From: Bradyrhizobium sp. URHD0069
Lineage (GTDB): Bacteria > Pseudomonadota > Alphaproteobacteria > Rhizobiales > Xanthobacteraceae
Length of the DNA stretch: 64,000 bases
Direction of reading: 5' to 3'
NCBI RefSeq assembly: GCF_000701345.1
Contig: NZ_JNIJ01000032.1
Coordinates: 20,470 to 84,469, forward strand
The notes under the pieces were generated by a model. The model ran no database searches and had not been told where the DNA came from. It saw only the letters and a list, made by a program, of their open reading frames with translations. Positions 56,115-64,000 of this stretch are shown here, piece by piece (position 1 is the stretch's first letter; each line of letters opens with the position of its first letter). The translations under genes were made by a program, and so were the position numbers.

Positions 56115-56616
56115 AGCCGGATTAGAATGCAAAAAACCACTTGGAATATTCCCCCGGAGCGACTACGTTCCCGTCACAACGTCGGTGCAGGGTTGGTGGC
56201 CCCGTAGATGCTACGGGTGGAGGCCAGAGGTCTCAAAGCGAGAGCCCGCCCCGAGCGAAAGGTTCCTGAACGCAGGTCTGGTTGAGCGCGATGGCTATAG
56301 AGAGCTGAGCTGCTTCCGACCGCAAAGCGAACGAAAGCCTGATATTGCGCTTGAAAGATCACGCGAAAAACCTGTGCTTGTTTCGGCAGGCGGAATGATT
56401 TGGTACAGCCAGCGCCGTCCGCTGGACTGTAGGGGAGCGCGTCTTTGTTGACCGCGAGGTACGGCAAAATCTGTGTGGATTCGGACTGCACTGGGATTTG
56501 GTGCGCGTGACGCGTGCCGGATCGGATTAAGTGACTACGAAGACGACCATCAAGGCTGGTAACTCAAGGCTGAAAACTCAAAGTTGGTAACTTCAGGGCT
56601 GGAATAAAGGCGAGAC
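56115..56616. other. 502-bp intergenic region with hairpins upstream of the DUF4167 gene
   Basis: A perfect hairpin CCCGTAG, ATG, CTACGGG lies at 56201-56217 and ACAGCCAGCG, CCGTC, CGCTGGACTGT at about 56405-56429. No repeat family of this window is found. A structured small RNA or long leader is possible but unidentified; no open frame with coding character. Confidence 0.4.
56551..56602. repeat. Imperfect 4-copy tandem repeat before the DUF4167 gene
   Basis: Variants of CAAGGCTGGTAACT and CAAGGCTGAAAACT, spacing about 14 bp, ending just before the start codon region of the DUF4167 gene. Confidence 0.75.
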
Positions 56617-57369
56617 ATGAGAAACGGTCAGAACAACAACAAGCGGATGCGTAACCGAAACAATAACAATAACAATAACAACAACAACCGGCGCGGCCAG
56701 AACCCGATGACCCGGGTGTTTGAGTCCAACGGACCCGACATCAAGATCCGCGGCACCGCATCCCACGTTGCGGAAAAGTATGTGCAGCTCGCGCGCGACG
56801 CGCGCTCTTCCGGCGACCCGGTAGCCGCCGAGAACTACTACCAGCATGCCGAACACTATTTCCGCCTGATCGCCGCCGCCCAGGAGCAGTTCCGTCAGAA
56901 CCAGCCGCAGCCGCGCACCGACAATGAAATGGCCACGGAAGACGGCGACGACGACAGCGAAAGCTTTTCGAATTTCGGTCAGGAGCCCGGCTTCGTGCCG
57001 GCGCAGCCGCAGCCGTTCGTACCGCGCGATAACAGTCAGCGTGACGGCCAACCCTACCAGCCCCCCCGCGACCAGCATCAGTCTCGCGAGCATTCCAACC
57101 ATCGCGAGCATCGCCCGCAGCCGCAGTTTCAACCGCAGCCCCAGCCCCAGCCCCAGCCGGTAGTCCCGGATAACGTTAGCGTCGATCGCCTGCCGTCCTT
57201 CATCACCGGACCGCAGCCACAGATCAATGGCGGCCAGGCCGGCTTCGAGGGCAATGGCGGCGAGCGCGAGCGCTTCCCACGGCGTCGGCGCCGGCCGCAT
57301 GGCCCGCGTCCCGAAGGCATGGCCGCACCGGCCGCGCCGAGCGACGATTTCAATCCGGGGAACGAGTAA
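56617..57369 (+). CDS. DUF4167 domain protein with poly-Asn and Gln/Pro-rich regions
   Basis: 250 residues. An N-terminal basic/Asn tract has ten consecutive Asn (encoded by mixed AAT/AAC) flanked by Arg. The DUF4167 domain follows (about 35-100: SNGPDIKIRGTASHVAEKYVQLARDARSSGDP, outline) with helical content. Thereafter it is rich in Q, P and basic residues. The end is RRPHGPRPEG. The family is widespread in alphaproteobacteria and unknown in function; RNA or nucleic-acid binding has been suggested by composition only. AGGCGAGAC lies just upstream of the ATG. Confidence 0.85.
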   Translation: MRNGQNNNKRMRNRNNNNNNNNNNRRGQNPMTRVFESNGPDIKIRGTASHVAEKYVQLARDARSSGDPVAAENYYQHAEHYFRLIAAAQEQFRQNQPQPRTDNEMATEDGDDDSESFSNFGQEPGFVPAQPQPFVPRDNSQRDGQPYQPPRDQHQSREHSNHREHRPQPQFQPQPQPQPQPVVPDNVSVDRLPSFITGPQPQINGGQAGFEGNGGERERFPRRRRRPHGPRPEGMAAPAAPSDDFNPGNE

Positions 57370-57380
57370 CCTGCCCGGGA

Positions 57381-57470
57381 TGGGCAAAGCGAAGCGTGCC
57401 CACCCACCGAGTTGATATTGTCATCGACGAAAGTAGTGAGCACGGCCCAAGAACGCCTTTGCCCACCCGC
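57381..57470. repeat. E-family intergenic repeat
   Basis: Same blocks as 36410-36496: GGGCAAAGCGAAGCGTGCCCACC, TTGATATTGTCATCGA, ACGCCTTTGCCCACCC. Confidence 0.85.
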
Positions 57471-57496
57471 CTTTGCACACCCTATGAAACTGCAAA

Positions 57497-58243
57497 CTAC
57501 GAAGCATCATCCCGCTGCAGGGGCGAGGGCACCAGCGCCGGCTCCAGCGCCGGAATCAGCCGCGTGCGTTCGCGGTGCGCGGGGATCGCACGATAGACCT
57601 GCTTGGTAGCTTCCACGATATGCACGCCGGCGAACGGCAGCGACAACGCCGCGCCGACGCGCTCCCACGCCATTGCGGAGCGCAGGAACCAGCCGCCGGC
57701 GACCGGCGGCATGAACAGTGCTTCCCCCCATCCCGTCGGCGTGAACCAGGTCTGCCGCAGCAGCTGCGTGATCTGTGAGCGCGAATACGGCCGGCCGTGA
57801 CCGAACGGCGTGGTGTCGGTGCGCGTCCACACCCCGCGCCGGTTCGGGATAACCGCCATCACGCGGCCGGACGGCGCCAGCACCCGCCACACTTCGCGCA
57901 GCAAGCCTTCGGGATCGTCCGACATTTCCAGCGCATGAACCAAGAGGATGCGGTCGACGGCCGCGTCCGGCAGCGGCAGCGAAAATTCATCGACCAGGGT
58001 TGCAAGCGTCGGCCGCGCGGTCGGCCATTTCAGCACGCCCTGCGCCGCCGGCATGAAGGCGATACAGCGCTCCGAGTCCTCGCGAAACAAGCCGAGATAG
58101 GGCGTAGGATAGCCGAGGCCGAGCACCCGCTGACCCTGCGCGCTCGGCCAGCGCGCGTGAATGCCGCGATTGATCAGCCGCCGCGCCACGATGCCGAGGC
58201 GCTGCGAATAAAAATCGCGGAGGTCGATGACATCGATGGTCAT
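57497..58243 (-). CDS. Class I SAM-dependent methyltransferase
   Basis: 248 residues. The SAM-binding motif is weak (QRVLGLGYPTPYLGLF, near 40); the core motifs AAVDRILLVHALEMSDDPEGLLREVWRVLAPSGRVMAVIPNR (outline, near 100-140) are clear. The substrate is unknown. Start ATG 58243 (MTIDVIDLRDFYSQRLG) was chosen; the frame extends up to 58303 without good signal. It is divergent from gloB, an arrangement typical of Bradyrhizobium-like genomes, so a glutathione or methylglyoxal link is possible but unproven. Confidence 0.88.
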   Translation of the reverse strand: MTIDVIDLRDFYSQRLGIVARRLINRGIHARWPSAQGQRVLGLGYPTPYLGLFREDSERCIAFMPAAQGVLKWPTARPTLATLVDEFSLPLPDAAVDRILLVHALEMSDDPEGLLREVWRVLAPSGRVMAVIPNRRGVWTRTDTTPFGHGRPYSRSQITQLLRQTWFTPTGWGEALFMPPVAGGWFLRSAMAWERVGAALSLPFAGVHIVEATKQVYRAIPAHRERTRLIPALEPALVPSPLQRDDAS

Positions 58244-58376
58244 GGGCTTAATGTAACACGCTGACAGGCTTCCATGGGCCCTGAATATCGCATTGCGTAT
58301 CAAGCGTTAACGCCATATTTCATAGCTATATGACGCGTTGCTGGGGCTGCCGCCTAGCCTTGACCACGGAGATATC

Positions 58377-59144
58377 ATGGCCGCCGAAATTCGCCTGTTC
58401 CCCTGCCTCACCGACAATGTCGGCTACCTGATTCACGACCCCGCGACCAAGGCGACCGCCTCGATCGACGCGCCGGAAGCTGCGCCGATCATCAGCGCGC
58501 TGGAGCGGGAGGGTTGGACCCTGACCGATATTCTAGTCACCCATCATCATGGCGACCATGTCGGCGGCATCGCCGAGCTGAAGCAGAAATACGGCTGTCG
58601 GGTGGTCGGGCCGCACGATAAGTCGGCAAAGATCGCAAACGTCGACCTGCGCGTCGGCCAAGGCGACGTCGTCAAGGTCGGGAGCCTTTTGGCGCGGGTG
58701 CTGGAAACACCGGGCCACACCCTCGACCACATCAGCTACGTGTTCGACAGCGAGAAGGCGCTGTTCGCCGCCGACACCCTGTTCTCGATCGGATGCGGAC
58801 GCGTGTTCGAGGGAACCTATCCAATGATGTGGAACTCGCTGCTCAAGCTGCGCGCCCTGCCCGACGATTTCAAGCTCTACTGCGGCCATGAATATACCGC
58901 CGCCAACGTCAAATTCGCGCTTACCATCGAGCCCGATAATGCCGCGCTGAAAGCGCGCGCCGAGGAAGTCAAGCGGCTGCGCGCCGACAACAAGCCGACG
59001 ATCCCAACGCTGCTTGGCGAAGAAAAGAAGGCCAATGTGTTCCTGCGCGCCGACGAACCCTCGGTCGCGGCCAGCGTACGGATGAAAGGCAGGAGCGCCG
59101 ACGAAGTGTTCGGCGAATTGCGCGAACGCAAGAACAAATCCTGA
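58377..59144 (+). CDS. gloB: Hydroxyacylglutathione hydrolase (glyoxalase II)
   Basis: 255 residues of the metallo-beta-lactamase fold. The metal motif THHHGDHVGG is near 56-65, further metal ligands at GHTLDHISY (near 114) and GCGRVFEGTY with GHEYT near 171. It hydrolyses S-lactoylglutathione in methylglyoxal detoxification. CGGAG lies 6 bases before ATG 58377. It overlaps the cupin gene start by 1 bp (TGATG). Confidence 0.96.
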   Translation: MAAEIRLFPCLTDNVGYLIHDPATKATASIDAPEAAPIISALEREGWTLTDILVTHHHGDHVGGIAELKQKYGCRVVGPHDKSAKIANVDLRVGQGDVVKVGSLLARVLETPGHTLDHISYVFDSEKALFAADTLFSIGCGRVFEGTYPMMWNSLLKLRALPDDFKLYCGHEYTAANVKFALTIEPDNAALKARAEEVKRLRADNKPTIPTLLGEEKKANVFLRADEPSVAASVRMKGRSADEVFGELRERKNKS

Positions 59145-59584
59145 TGGGTTTCGGGTCGACCGCCGCCGAGATCATCGCGCGGCTCGAATTGCAGCCGCAT
59201 CCGGAAGGCGGGCACTATCGCGAGACGTTTCGCGACCCACGGCTTGATGCCAACGGACGCGCGCTGTCGACTGCGATCTATTTCCTGCTGGCGCGCAATG
59301 AGCGCTCACATTGGCATCGCATCGATGCGGTGGAGATCTGGCATTATTACGCAGGCCATGCGCTGAGCCTGCAAATCGCCGATGATAGCGGCCAGCACAG
59401 CGTCAGGCTCGGTCCCGATCTCGCCGCGGGCGAAGTGCCGCAGGCGATCGTACCCGCGCAGGCATGGCAGGCCGCCGAAAGCACCGGGGACTGGACGCTG
59501 GTGGGCTGCACCGTCGCACCCGGTTTTGATTTTGCCAAATTCGAAATGGCACCTGACGGATGGGCGCCGGCAAGTAATTCGTAG
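59144..59584 (+). CDS. Cupin DUF985 family protein
   Basis: 146 residues. LQPHPEGGHYRETFRD (near 18-33), AIYFLLARNERSHWHRIDAVEIWHYYAG (outline, near 45-72) and GCTVAPGFDFAKFEMA (near 122) mark the DUF985 cupin with likely metal-binding His residues. Enzymatic activity is unknown. ATG overlaps the gloB stop by 1 bp, so it is co-translated with gloB. Common gloB neighbour in this group. Confidence 0.92.
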   Translation: MGFGSTAAEIIARLELQPHPEGGHYRETFRDPRLDANGRALSTAIYFLLARNERSHWHRIDAVEIWHYYAGHALSLQIADDSGQHSVRLGPDLAAGEVPQAIVPAQAWQAAESTGDWTLVGCTVAPGFDFAKFEMAPDGWAPASNS

Positions 59585-59622
59585 ATCGGCGGGGTGGGCA
59601 CGCTCCGCTTTGCCTCCGCTAT

Positions 59623-60498
59623 CTACGAAGATTTCTTCCGAAGCATATCCTTCGCCGCGATCAAGCCGCCGCCGGCGATCAGCACGGCGGCGACCGCGAT
59701 GCTCACGCTGGGTTTGGCAAATCCCGCCATCATCAGGAACGCGGTCGAAAGCAGCGGCGTCGCGTAGGACGCAGCACCGAGCACGCGGATGTCGCCGCGC
59801 TTCATGCCGATATCCCAGGCGTAAAATGCAGCCCCCACGGGTCCGATGCCGAGCGCAAGGATCGCGAGCCACTGCGCCGCGCTATCCGGCCAGACCGTGA
59901 CCTCGATCGTCCCATGCACGATGGCGGCGAGCACCGCGGTCGCAAGGCAAAAGCCTGCCACGGCATCGGTCGGAATCGATTTGAGCTTGCGCGACATCAC
60001 CGAATAAGCCGCCCACACGAACGCCGCGACGAACGCCGCGATCAATCCGGGCACCTGACCGGGCGCGAAACCGCCGCCGCTATTGCCTGCAAACAACAGC
60101 ACCGTGCCGGCGAGCCCGAGCACGGCCCCGATGATATGATGCGGCGCCAGCCGTTCGCCCGGCAGCAGCGACGAGAACAGCACGATCAACAGCGGCCAGA
60201 GATAATTCAATAAGCCGGCTTCGGCCGGAGGCGCAAAGCGCAGCGCCAGGAAATACAGCGCGTGGTACCCGAACAGCCCGCCGACGCCGACGATCCATGC
60301 CAGTGGCGGCTGCCGCACGGCCCGAACCGCATTCGGGCGCCCGATCCATGTCAGAAATCCCGTCAGCGCGCCGACCGCAAACGTCATCGCCGCCAGTTGG
60401 AATGCGGGAATTTTTCCGGTCGCCACCGTCAGCACGGCGAGCAGCGACCACATCAGGATCGCGGTCAGTCCGATCAGCGTGGCGGTGCGGGGGGGCAT
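59623..60498 (-). CDS. EamA/DMT exporter (YddG-like)
   Basis: 291 residues with ten predicted helices and two EamA repeats (e.g. AAFVWAAYSVMSRKLKSIPTDAVAGF and AKPSVSIAVAAVLIAGGGLIAAKDML, outline). The first helices (IGLTAILMWSLLAVLTVATG) resemble YddG-type exporters of aromatic amino acids or related compounds. ATG 60498 was chosen since the frame upstream is C/A-family repeat DNA. Downstream on the same strand lies nothing for 33 bp before the cupin gene end. Confidence 0.92.
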   Translation of the reverse strand: MPPRTATLIGLTAILMWSLLAVLTVATGKIPAFQLAAMTFAVGALTGFLTWIGRPNAVRAVRQPPLAWIVGVGGLFGYHALYFLALRFAPPAEAGLLNYLWPLLIVLFSSLLPGERLAPHHIIGAVLGLAGTVLLFAGNSGGGFAPGQVPGLIAAFVAAFVWAAYSVMSRKLKSIPTDAVAGFCLATAVLAAIVHGTIEVTVWPDSAAQWLAILALGIGPVGAAFYAWDIGMKRGDIRVLGAASYATPLLSTAFLMMAGFAKPSVSIAVAAVLIAGGGLIAAKDMLRKKSS

Positions 60499-60503
60499 TG
60501 GTT

Positions 60504-60624
60504 CGTCATTGCCAGCCAACGGGTCGGCGCAAAACCGCCGCCCGATGACCGGCTCCTCGAAGCAATCCATCCATCGGGCATACCGACTGCTGGATGGCTC
60601 GTCTCAGGCGCTCTTCGCAATGAC
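60504..60624. repeat. C-family palindrome containing a full A-family palindrome
   Basis: CGTCATTGCCAGCC...CGAAGCAATCCATCCATC and TGGATGGCTCGTCTC...CTTCGCAATGAC, with an embedded A core CCAACGGGTCGGCGC...CGCCCGATGACCGGCTC. It shows A inside C directly. Confidence 0.88.
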
Positions 60625-60636
60625 AGAAAGCAACAA

Positions 60637-61362
60637 TCACGCGTGATACTGGCCGCCGTTCACCGTGAGCGTCGATCCCGTAATGAAGCCGGCGTCGTCG
60701 GCGGCGAGGAACACCACGCTTCGCGCGATCTCCTGCGGTTCGCCGAGCCGATTGACCGGAATCTGCGGCAGGATGGTCTTGTCGAGAACGTCCTTCGGTA
60801 CCGCCTGGACCATTTCGGTGTTGATATAGCCGGGGCAGATTACGTTCACGGTGATGCCGCCCTTGGCATTCTCCAGCGCCAGCGCCTTGGTGAAGCCGAT
60901 ATCGCCGGCCTTGGCCGCCGAGTAATTCACCTGACCGAACTGGCCTTTTTGGCCGTTGACCGACGAGATATTGATGATGCGGCCGAACTTGCGCGCGCGC
61001 ATGCCTTCGATCACCTGACGGGTCATGTTGAACAGCGAGCCGAGGTTGGTGTTGATGACGGCGTTCCACTGATCGAGCGTCATCTTGTGGAAGGCGGTAT
61101 CCTTGGTGATACCGGCATTGTTGACAAGCACGTCGACCGGGCCAAGGTCGGCCTCGACCTTCTTGACACCCGCAACGCAAGCCTCGAACGAACTGACATC
61201 CCATTTATAGACGGGGATGCCGGTCTCGGCCTTGAAGCTTTCCGCCGCCGCATCATTGCCCGCGTAGGTAGCCGCAACCTTGTAGCCTGCAGCTTTCAGG
61301 GCTTTGCTGATCGCTGCGCCAATGCCCCGCGTCCCCCCCGTCACCAATGCAACACGTGCCAT
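60637..61362 (-). CDS. phbB: Acetoacetyl-CoA reductase (PHB)
   Basis: 241 residues, classical short-chain dehydrogenase size. The NADPH motif TGGTRGIGAAISK is near 8-20; catalytic Ser-Tyr-Lys is ISSVNGQ near 138 and NYSAAKAG near 151. It reduces acetoacetyl-CoA to (R)-3-hydroxybutyryl-CoA for polyhydroxybutyrate. It lies downstream of phaA on the same strand, but the terminator at 61461 and a promoter-like region in the gap suggest separate expression. Confidence 0.95.
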   Translation of the reverse strand: MARVALVTGGTRGIGAAISKALKAAGYKVAATYAGNDAAAESFKAETGIPVYKWDVSSFEACVAGVKKVEADLGPVDVLVNNAGITKDTAFHKMTLDQWNAVINTNLGSLFNMTRQVIEGMRARKFGRIINISSVNGQKGQFGQVNYSAAKAGDIGFTKALALENAKGGITVNVICPGYINTEMVQAVPKDVLDKTILPQIPVNRLGEPQEIARSVVFLAADDAGFITGSTLTVNGGQYHA

Positions 61363-61546
61363 ATCGAATCCTTCCCTTGGCTTTTTTGAACTACAATTTT
61401 TATGTAGCTTCGAATTGTATAGCTTCGAATAAAGCGGGCGGTTTGACGAACATCAAGAATAAAACGCCCGGCGTTAGCCGGGCGCTTCTTATTTAGCAAT
61501 AATCGTTGCGGTTGCGAGATGATCTTTGCGCCATGCAGCGGCGCAA
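61363..61546. promoter_or_regulatory. phbB upstream region with direct repeats
   Basis: Two direct copies of TAGCTTCGAAT (61405-61415 and 61420-61430), 15 bp apart, lie about 45-70 bp before the phbB start; CTACA...TGTAG flanks at 61391-61407. A regulator site is plausible. Confidence 0.5.
61461..61484 (-). terminator. Rho-independent terminator of phaA
   Basis: 8-bp perfect stem CGCCCGGC / GCCGGGCG with loop; on the minus strand it is followed by TTTTATT. It lies about 63 bp past the phaA stop. Confidence 0.88.
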
Positions 61547-62725
61547 TTAGTCGCGTGCAATGCACATCGCGATCCCCATACCGCCGCCGATGCACAAAGT
61601 GGCGAGGCCTTTCTTGGCGTCGCGCTTCTGCATCTCGTGCAGCAACGTCACCAGCACGCGCGCCCCGGAGGCGCCGACCGGATGGCCGAGCGCGATCGCG
61701 CCGCCATTGACGTTGACCTTGGAGGTATCCCAGCCGAGGTCCTTGTTGACCGCGCAGGCCTGTGCGGCGAAGGCTTCATTGGCCTCGATCAGATCGAGAT
61801 CGGCGATGTTCCAGCCGGCCTTCTTCAGCGCGGCGCGCGACGCCGGGATCGGTCCGGTACCCATAATCTTGGGATCCACGCCGGCCTGGCCCCACGACAC
61901 GATACGGGCCAGCACCTTCTTGCCTTCCTTGGCTGCCTGCTTCGCGCTCATCAGCACTACCGCGGCCGCACCGTCATTGATGCCCGACGCACTGCCGGCG
62001 GTGACGGTGCCTTCCTTCTCGAACGCCGGCTTGAGCTTGGCCATCGCATCGAGCGTCGCACCGTGGCGCGGATATTCGTCGGTGTCGACGACGATGTCGC
62101 CCTTGCGGGTCTTGATGGTGACCGGGACGATCTCGTCCTTGAACCTGCCGGCCTTCTGCGCGGCCTCGGCCTTGTTCTGCGACCGGACGGCGAATTCGTC
62201 CTGATGGGCGCGCGTGATCTGATACTGCCGGGCGACGTTCTCGGCGGTATTTCCCATGTGATAGCCGTTGAAGGCATCCCACAGGCCGTCCTTGATCATG
62301 GTGTCGACCAACTCAAGACCGCCCATCTTCACGCCGCCGCGGAGATATTGCGCGTGCGGGGCCATGCTCATGGATTCCTGGCCGCCGGCGACGACGATCT
62401 CGGAATCGCCATTGAGCAGCGCCTGATAGCCGAGCGCGACGGTGCGCAGGCCGGAGCCGCACAGCTGATTGACGCCCCAGGCCGGGCTCTCCACCGGAAT
62501 GCCGGCGGCGATCGAGGCCTGACGGGCGGGGTTCTGGCCCTGGGCCGCGGTCAGGATCTGGCCCATGATCACCTCGGAGACGCGGCCTGGTTCGATGCCC
62601 GCGCGCTCCAGCGCGGCCTTGATGGCGACGGCGCCGAGATCGTGGGCCGGCGTGGTGGCGAACGCACCGTTGAAACTTCCGACCGGGGTGCGGGCGGCGC
62701 TGACGATGACGACATCGTCTGACAT
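61547..62725 (-). CDS. phaA: Acetyl-CoA acetyltransferase (beta-ketothiolase)
   Basis: 392 residues. It condenses two acetyl-CoA to acetoacetyl-CoA. The acyl-accepting Cys is in NQLCGSGLRTVALG (near 87-100), the second His in NVNGGAIALGHPVGASGAR (near 341-359), and the general base Cys in LATLCIGGGMGIAM (near 376). ATG 62725 has AGGAG 6 bases before it; an upstream ATG at 62731 is at that site. First PHB gene, divergent from phaR. Confidence 0.96.
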   Translation of the reverse strand: MSDDVVIVSAARTPVGSFNGAFATTPAHDLGAVAIKAALERAGIEPGRVSEVIMGQILTAAQGQNPARQASIAAGIPVESPAWGVNQLCGSGLRTVALGYQALLNGDSEIVVAGGQESMSMAPHAQYLRGGVKMGGLELVDTMIKDGLWDAFNGYHMGNTAENVARQYQITRAHQDEFAVRSQNKAEAAQKAGRFKDEIVPVTIKTRKGDIVVDTDEYPRHGATLDAMAKLKPAFEKEGTVTAGSASGINDGAAAVVLMSAKQAAKEGKKVLARIVSWGQAGVDPKIMGTGPIPASRAALKKAGWNIADLDLIEANEAFAAQACAVNKDLGWDTSKVNVNGGAIALGHPVGASGARVLVTLLHEMQKRDAKKGLATLCIGGGMGIAMCIARD

Positions 62726-63030
62726 GGACATCTCCTGGGCTTGAGGGTCTTGGATGGCGGGCGCCGGATTGGCAGGCCAGTCTCTCGTCTCATCCTGTTA
62801 ACGTCGTTGAGGCATGTCAATCGGTCATGGGACGAAAGTTACGCGGCAGCGCATTCAGAATGACGGTATTGGCACATTCCTGAGCAGTGCCTATGCTTTG
62901 CAATTAACCGTGCCTCACAAAACGGTAGCCGAACCTCATTGAAAATGCTTACTTTGCTGCGTTGCGTTGCTCGTCAGCCCGTCGCGGATGCCGTCGGGTT
63001 CCTTGTCCTCGGTGTGCATGTGTGAGCCCC
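62726..63030. promoter_or_regulatory. Divergent phaA / phaR control region
   Basis: 305 bp. A small inverted site TGC-TTT-GCA at 62894-62902 resembles the TGC..GCA core described for PhaR operators, but similar sites occur by chance. Promoters are not assigned. Confidence 0.35.
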
Positions 63031-63630
63031 ATGGCGAAATCAGACCAACCCACCACGATCAAGAAATATGCAAACCGGCGGCTCTATAATACCGGTACCA
63101 GCACCTATGTGACGCTCGAGGACCTCGCGGCGATGGTGAAAGAGGGCGAGGACTTCCTCGTCTATGACGCCAAAACCGGCGACGACATCACCCGCTCGGT
63201 GCTGGCGCAGATCATTTTCGAACAGGAAAACAAGGCCGGCCAGAACCTGCTGCCGACCACCTTCCTGCGGCAGTTGATCCGATTCTACGGCGACAGCATG
63301 CAGATGGTGGTGCCGAAATATCTCGAACAATCGATCGACACGCTGACGCGCGAGCAGGAAAAATTCCGCAAGCAGTTGACAAACACCTTCAGCGGAACGC
63401 CGTTTGCGCCGCTGGAAGAACATGTTCGCCGCAACATGGAATTGTTTCAGCAGACATTCTCGATGTTCAAGCCGTTCGTGCCGCCGCGCAGCGGGACTCC
63501 TGCTGCGGCCGAGCCGGAAAAGACACCTGAGCCGGCACCTGAAGACAATATCGACGACCTTCGCCGTCAGATGAAGGAAATGCAGGACCGCCTCGAGCGA
63601 ATGTCGAAAGAGACGAAGAAGGAGGAGTAG
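63031..63630 (+). CDS. phaR: Polyhydroxyalkanoate synthesis repressor PhaR
   Basis: 199 residues. The N-terminal PHB_acc_N domain (TIKKYANRRLYNTGTSTYVTLEDL near 10-33) binds DNA, and the following PHB_acc domain (VLAQIIFEQENKAG and FLRQLIRFYGDSMQMVVPKYLE near 62-100) binds PHB. It represses phasin and its own gene until PHB is made. The C-terminal third is P/E-rich with a helical end (RRQMKEMQDRLERM). Divergent from phaA, as in related genomes. Confidence 0.95.
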   Translation: MAKSDQPTTIKKYANRRLYNTGTSTYVTLEDLAAMVKEGEDFLVYDAKTGDDITRSVLAQIIFEQENKAGQNLLPTTFLRQLIRFYGDSMQMVVPKYLEQSIDTLTREQEKFRKQLTNTFSGTPFAPLEEHVRRNMELFQQTFSMFKPFVPPRSGTPAAAEPEKTPEPAPEDNIDDLRRQMKEMQDRLERMSKETKKEE

Positions 63631-64000
63631 TTTTTCTTTCTCGTCGTCCTGGCGAAAGCGAAGCACGAATCTCTCAACAGGTCGTCCCGGCCACCGAGCC
63701 GGGACCCATATGTGGACGGCCCCCGTGCCACAAGAGTTCTTCAGGGTCTGATCGGATCGCTTGCATCCATATGTCCGGCCTGTTGATGCGGTGTGTTTTA
63801 GACCGCTGGCCAAGATGGTTTCCGCGACGCGAGCTCCAAACAGCCTCACGACCTTTCTTCGGCCAATGGGTCCCACGGACTGTCTCGCACCTCGGATCGA
63901 TCGATCCTACCATCTGCTCCCCTCTTGCAGCTCCGGCTCAACCGGTGTGGCGAACGCCGACCGGCCGATCTCTCAAGCGGCGACTGCCGATGCGTCAAGC
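63631..64000. other. Repeat-containing end of the window
   Basis: A diverged B-family element lies at about 63642-63712 (GTCGTCCTGGCGAAAGCG, and GTCGTCCCGGCCACCGAGCCGGGACCCATATG). The rest (63713-64000) holds no supported gene; reading frames on the minus strand contain repeat-derived segments. Confidence 0.6.

Noticed and set aside
63674..63913. 79-residue minus-strand frame at the right end
   Set aside because: Contains repeat-derived sequence and lacks any recognisable protein feature.

Overview
The window looks like a chromosomal stretch of an alphaproteobacterium of the Bradyrhizobium type (family Nitrobacteraceae). The pointers are high-GC core genes, the GcrA cell-cycle regulator, aerobic-type cobaltochelatase CobS/CobT, a CarD regulator with a Lys/Ala-rich tail, PHB genes with PhaR, and many small intergenic palindromic repeats of the kind that litter Bradyrhizobium genomes. 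Genus is inference from gene content and repeats, not from a marker search.

Layout. Positions 1-6225 are a lower-GC accessory segment: a membrane-anchored class III adenylate cyclase (cut by the window edge), a three-gene periplasmic-type molybdenum aldehyde oxidoreductase (2Fe-2S, FAD/4Fe-4S and Moco subunits, PaoABC-like) and a divergent LysR regulator. From 6.4 to 12 kb a minus-strand cluster encodes an SUV3-like helicase, an S4 RNA-binding protein, a 7Fe ferredoxin and CarD. A DUF3108 exported protein and rpmB (with promoter and terminator) follow. At 14.5-17.2 kb lies a low-GC, decaying defence-type island: a Z1-domain ATPase broken in the middle, an unrecognised 158-residue protein and an N-terminally truncated DNA methyltransferase. 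A 1.1-kb gene-free stretch full of repeats separates it from aroQ.

From 18.8 to 28.7 kb come a small conserved protein, a TTT-family binding protein, an old-yellow-enzyme homologue, a Tat-exported phytase/esterase-like protein, cobT-cobS, a DedA protein, a J-domain protein and BolA. From 28.8 to 42.5 kb is mostly housekeeping: a CNNM/CorC-like protein, aroB-aroK, a 48-residue membrane protein, xerD, accA, an L,D-transpeptidase, secA, a parvulin, argJ and mutT. From 42.6 to 56.1 kb: a BioC-like methyltransferase, a small DNA-binding-like protein, gcrA, comF, the tightly overlapped grxC-nitrilase-DUF1178 set, two EamA transporters, ubiG, a PH-domain protein, lysC, ptsP, prfA and prmC. The end carries a DUF4167 protein, another methyltransferase, gloB, a cupin, an EamA exporter, and the PHB genes phbB, phaA and divergent phaR.

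Two themes stand out. First, the broken Z1/methyltransferase island is the only part resembling a poorly described system. Second, at least six families of palindromic intergenic repeats occur over twenty times, nested into each other and sometimes placed inside operons (cobS-cobT, prfA-prmC). No rRNA, complete tRNA, CRISPR array or transposase was seen.
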